NCBI GenBank assembly: GCA_002450905.1
Contig: DKAT01000117.1
Location: 1 to 15,329, forward strand
Source: Spirochaetia bacterium UBA6919
Lineage (GTDB): Bacteria; Spirochaetota; UBA6919
Direction of reading: 5' to 3'
DNA length: 15,329 nucleotides
Below, piece by piece: positions 15,230-15,329 of this stretch (its first letter is position 1; each line of letters starts with the position of its first letter). The translations under genes were made by a program, and so were the position numbers. The notes below the pieces were generated by a model. That model did no database searches and had not been told where the DNA came from. It saw only the letters and a list, made by a program, of their open reading frames with translations.

Positions 15230-15329
15230 ATTCATTATCGGAGGTTTGGGAAGAAAAGAGGTGTTTTATATGATATAAATAGTTAAATATTAAGCATTTT
15301 AAAATGGGTTTTAGCGATCAATAGTGGGA
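15230..15329 (+). other. Possible start of the CRISPR leader
   Basis: These 100 bases after cas2 are AT-rich and non-coding. In type I-B loci the leader and array commonly begin here. No repeat unit is visible before the window ends, so the array itself is not shown. Confidence 0.3.

Overview
The window looks like chromosomal DNA of a low-GC Gram-positive bacterium, most likely a clostridium. The evidence is strong AT bias, AGGAGG-type Shine-Dalgarno sites, sigma-A-like promoters and a Cst/DevR-type I-B CRISPR-Cas operon. There are no rRNA or tRNA genes, transposases or phage structural genes. No CRISPR repeats are visible; the window stops 100 bases after cas2, where a leader would be expected.

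Region 1 (10-1491, minus strand) holds three small genes of unknown function in two transcription units. The two units share a bipartite upstream element with equal outer spacing: CTACTT, AGTGTATG and a GTGAAAAAT block on the plus strand. Read on the minus strand this is TTTTTCAC-N14/15-CATACACT, which looks like the same unusual promoter used twice.

Region 2 (1596-6336, plus strand) is the most interesting part: three tightly packed genes divergent from region 1. Gene 1 is a 293-aa protein with the layout of a diverged sigma factor (region-2-like block, acidic linker, C-terminal region-4-like helices). Gene 2 overlaps it by 8 nt and is a soluble 263-aa protein with a Cys-X25-His-X5-Cys-X2-Cys pattern like zinc-binding anti-sigma factors. 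Gene 3 is a 1018-aa TPR-like/CHAT protein with an intact caspase-type His/Cys dyad (His890, Cys931). The inferred circuit is that the protease, when triggered, cuts the anti-sigma factor and frees the sigma factor, possibly to fire the region 1 promoters. The logic resembles the Csx29/Csx30/CASP-sigma module of type III-E CRISPR (Craspase), but here the module stands beside a type I-B system.

Region 3 (6341-6850) holds a convergent 66-aa cysteine-containing gene and an AT-rich gap with the likely cas promoter. Region 4 (6851-13078) is the interference operon cas6-cas8b1-cas7-cas5-cas3, with overlapping or closely spaced genes. Region 5 (13079-13445) is a 367-base gap with two near-identical hairpin-forming repeats, a separate central hairpin and a promoter for the next genes. 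Region 6 (13446-15229) is the adaptation module cas4-cas1-cas2, and the final 100 bases may begin the CRISPR leader.

The cas assignments are firm. The sigma and anti-sigma calls rest on motif reading by eye and are moderately supported. The link between regions 1 and 2, and between region 2 and CRISPR, is inference.
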